From Incurvaria masculella (taxonomy: Eukaryota > Arthropoda > Insecta > Lepidoptera > Incurvariidae): DNA of 64,000 bases. The notes under the pieces are model-generated. The model searched no databases. It was given only the letters and a program-made list of their open reading frames with translations, and was not told where the DNA came from. The stretch's first letter is position 1. The number at the start of each line of letters is the position of its first letter. The translations under genes were made by a program, and so were the position numbers. The stretch lies in the NCBI GenBank assembly GCA_946894095.1, contig OX335653.1:439001-503000 (forward strand), written 5' to 3'. Of the stretch, positions 61,197 through 64,000 are shown piece by piece.

Positions 61197-63365
61197 TCAG
61201 GAAAAGGTACAATCAGGGCTAGTGCTAAATCTGGGTTGCGGCCTAGTTACAAGCAGGCAACCGATGTGGATAGTGCAAGGTCCGACCATTCCAGACCAGC
61301 TCAGGAAAAGGTACAGTCAGGACTAGTGCTAAATCTGGGTTGCGGCCTAGTTACAAGCAGGCAACCGATGTGGATAGTGCAAGGTCCGACCATTCCAGAC
61401 CAGCTCAGGAAAAGGTACAATCAGGGCTAGTGCTAAATCTGGGTTACGGCCTAGTTACAAGCAGGCAACCGATGTGGATAGTGCAAGGTCCGACCATTCC
61501 AGACCAGCTCAGGAAAAGGTACAATCAGGGCTAGTGCTAAATCTGGGTTACGGCCTAGTTACAAGCAGGCAACCGATGTGGATAGTGCAAGGTCCGACCA
61601 TTCCAGACCAGCTCAGGAAAAGGTACAATCAGGGCTAGTGCTAAATCTGGGTTGCGGCCTAGTTACAAGCAGGCAACCGATGTGGATAGTGCAAGGTCCG
61701 ACCATTCCAGACCAGCTCAGGAAAAGGTACAATCAGGGCTAGTGCTAAATCTGGGTTGCGGCCTAGTTACAAGCAGGCAACCGATGTGGATAGTGCAAGG
61801 TCCGACCATTCCAGACCAGCTCAGGAAAAGGTACAATCAGGGCTAGTGCTAAATCTGGGTTACGGCCTAGTTACAAGCAGGCAACCGATGTGGATAGTGC
61901 AAGGTCCGACCATTCCAGACCAGCTCAGGAAAAGGTACAATCAGGGCTAGTGCTAAATCTGGGTTGCGGCCTAGTTACAAGCAGGCAACCGATGTGGATA
62001 GTGCAAGGTCCGACCATTCCAGACCAGCTCAGGAAAAGGTACAATCAGGGCTAGTGCTAAATCTGGGTTACGGCCTAGTTACAAGCAGGCAACCGATGTG
62101 GATAGTGCAAGGTCCGACCATTCCAGACCAGCTCAGGAAAAGGTACAATCAGGGCTAGTGCTAAATCTGGGTTGCGGCCTAGTTACAAGCAGGCAACCGA
62201 TGTGGATAGTGCAAGGTCCGACCATTCCAGACCTGCTCAGGAAAAGGTACAATCAGGGCTAGTGCTAAGTCTGGGTTGCGGCCTAGTTACAAGCAGGCAA
62301 CCGATGTGGATAGTGCAAGGTCCGACCATTCCAGACCAGCTCAGGAAAAGGTACAATCAGGGCTAGTGCTAAGTCTGGGTTGCGGCCTAGTTACAAGCAG
62401 GCAACCGATGTGGATAGTGCAAGGTCCGACCATTCCAGACCAGCTCAGGAAAAGGTACAATCAGGGCTAGTGCTAAGTCTGGGTTGCGGCCTAGTTACAA
62501 GCAGGCAACCGATGTGGATAGTGCAAGGTCCGACCATTCCAGACCAGCTCAGGAAAAGGTACAATCAGGGCTAGTGCTAAGTCTGGGTTGCGGCCTAGTT
62601 ACAAGCAGGCAACCGATGTGGATAGTGCAAGGTCCGACCATTCCAGACCAGCTCAGGAAAAGGTACAATCAGGGCTAGTGCTAAGTCTGGGTTGCGGCCT
62701 AGTTACAAGCAGGCAACCGATGTGGATAGTGCAAGGTCCGACCATTCCAGACCAGCTCAGGAAAAGGTACAATCAGGGCTAGTGCTAAGTCTGGGTTGCG
62801 GCCTAGTTACAAGCAGGCAACCGATGTGGATAGTGCAAGGTCCGACCATTCCAGACCAGCTCAGGAAAAGGTACAATCAGGGCTAGTGCTAAGTCTGGGT
62901 TGCGGCCTAGTTACAAGCAGGCAACCGATGTGGATAGTGCAAGGTCCGACCATTCCAGACCAGCTCAGGAAAAGGTACAATCAGGGCTAGTGCTAAGTCT
63001 GGGTTGCGGCCTAGTTACAAGCAGGCAACCGATGTGGATAGTGCAAGGTCCGACCATTCCAGACCAGCTCAGGAAAAGGTACAATCAGGGCTAGTGCTAA
63101 GTCTGGGTTGCGGCCTAGTTACAAGCAGGCAACCGATGTGGATAGTGCAAGGTCCGACCATTCCAGACCAGCTCAGGAAAAGGTACAATCAGGGCTAGTG
63201 CTAAGTCTGGGTTGCGGCCTAGTTACAAGCAGGCAACCGATGTGGATAGTGCAAGGTCCGACCATTCCAGACCAGCTCAGGAAAAGGTACAATCAGGGCT
63301 AGTGCTAAGTCTGGGTTGCGGCCTAGTTACAAGCAGGCCACCGATGTAAACGGTGCAAGGTCCGA

Positions 63366-64000
63366 CCAATGAGCTATAATGTGTCGCGTAGGCAGAATGG
63401 CGGCGCGCGGCGCACCCCGTCCGCCGTTCTATTCCTAGCGAGACGTGGTCGGCCGGTGCGGGACAATGTAGCCATTTGAATGGTCCAGCGGCGTGGTGAT
63501 TGCGGAAGCCGCCAAGTGGATAACTGAGTGTCGCCGCACTTTAGTGTTGCTGATTCTGTGAGCCGTGACATGCCGTGACGAGGCTCCTATTGGCGGGTTT
63601 GCCACGTGTACCAGAAATCTGCATAGCTAGAGCTTGCACTATAGCACCATAACTGGTCGTGGGCACAAACTGGACATGGATGGCTAAAACCCAGCGAGCA
63701 CGCAAGGACGGGAATAGCGAGCGAACCTCATTCGTATGACGATACGTCTAACTGTAGTTAGTTCGCTTACGAATTTGAGACGCGCATTGTTCGTTGCACT
63801 GTAGCGTCCTGTGAAGTATTGCACGTGTCGTTAGAAGTCGAGAAAATCAGTACCTAGTAAGCTAATTCGTAAGCGAACTCACTCGCTGGCGCTGCCGATT
63901 TTGTATGTACTCCCCTATTTTCCGCAGTTCGGGAAATAGGGGAGTGATCAGCAACGCTGACAGATGCTAGGTCTGCATGCGTATTGCGGTCCCGTGGAGG
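63366..64000. other. Sequence right of the satellite, with two inverted repeats
   Basis: No gene. AGTTCGCTTACGAATT (about 63,760) faces AATTCGTAAGCGAACT (about 63,865), and CTCCCCTATTTTCC faces GGGAAATAGGGGAG at 63,910-63,945. Probably MITE parts. Confidence 0.5.

Larger units (their letters stand above)
59641..63365. repeat. 104-bp satellite array with embedded MITEs
   Basis: Unit contains GGCCTAGTTACAAGCAGGCA, ACCGATGTGGATAGTGCAAG, GTCCGACCATTCCAGACCAG and AGGAAAAGGTACAATCAGGG. About 20 regular units run from 61,198 to 63,340; units left of 60 kb are diverged. The later half carries AAGTCTGGG and the earlier AAATCTGGG, so two variants spread separately. The repeated 64-codon ORFs are artefacts. 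Confidence 0.95.

Noticed and set aside
61236..63302. Series of 64-codon ORFs starting MRPSYKQATD
   Set aside because: One per overlapping pair of 104-bp satellite units; no promoter, no conserved domain, and unit length is not a multiple of 3.
61198..63340. CRISPR-like regular repeats
   Set aside because: Units are contiguous with no unique spacers, there are no cas genes and the DNA is eukaryotic. It is a satellite.

Overview
The window is nuclear DNA of an insect, almost certainly a moth or butterfly. Genes are split by AT-rich introns packed with non-LTR retrotransposons, SINEs and MITEs. A tract of the insect telomere motif TTAGG is present, and the repeats include types I recognise as widespread in Lepidoptera (the 'CGGCCAAGTGCGAGTC' element and the 'AACCGACTTCAAA' element). 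Nothing is bacterial or viral.

Three host genes are readable. (1) Plus strand, about 1 to 8,628: the last exons of phosphopantothenoylcysteine synthetase (PPCS, coenzyme A synthesis). Its intron holds a full-length non-LTR retrotransposon with both ORFs open and a target-site duplication, plus a second, broken ORF1. (2) Minus strand, 35,609 to 17,050: a complete nine-exon, 572-residue MFS transporter of the SV2-like (synaptic vesicle glycoprotein 2-like) type. All splice phases join in frame. (3) Plus strand, 46,065 to 55,842: a complete eight-exon, 328-residue secreted or membrane-tethered alpha-carbonic anhydrase.

The most unusual feature is in the transporter. Four of its exons (2, 3, 6 and 9) are each preceded, on the acceptor side only, by a tandem array whose unit is the 3' splice acceptor plus the first half of that exon: 130 bp x 6, 141 bp x about 13, 174 bp x 9 and about 140 bp x 3. 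The intact exon is always the last copy, next to the real donor. The PPCS terminal exon shows the same arrangement (170 bp unit). In addition, a 6,555-bp block carrying exons 4 to 7 is tandemly duplicated with no difference that I noticed. Because of the intron phases the two blocks cannot both be spliced in frame. They are either an alternative cassette or an assembly artefact.

SINEs have touched coding sequence: the transporter's last 24 residues and stop are antisense SINE, and another SINE lies a few bases from the exon 5 donor. The SINE family itself looks chimeric, because copies with the same body carry either a tRNA-type head or a 5S-rRNA-type head.

From 36 to 45 kb there is no host gene, only Harbinger-like pieces, nested MITEs and dead reverse transcriptases. 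The right end (59.6 to 63.4 kb) is a 104-bp satellite with a 560-bp MITE caught in a two-copy higher-order repeat.
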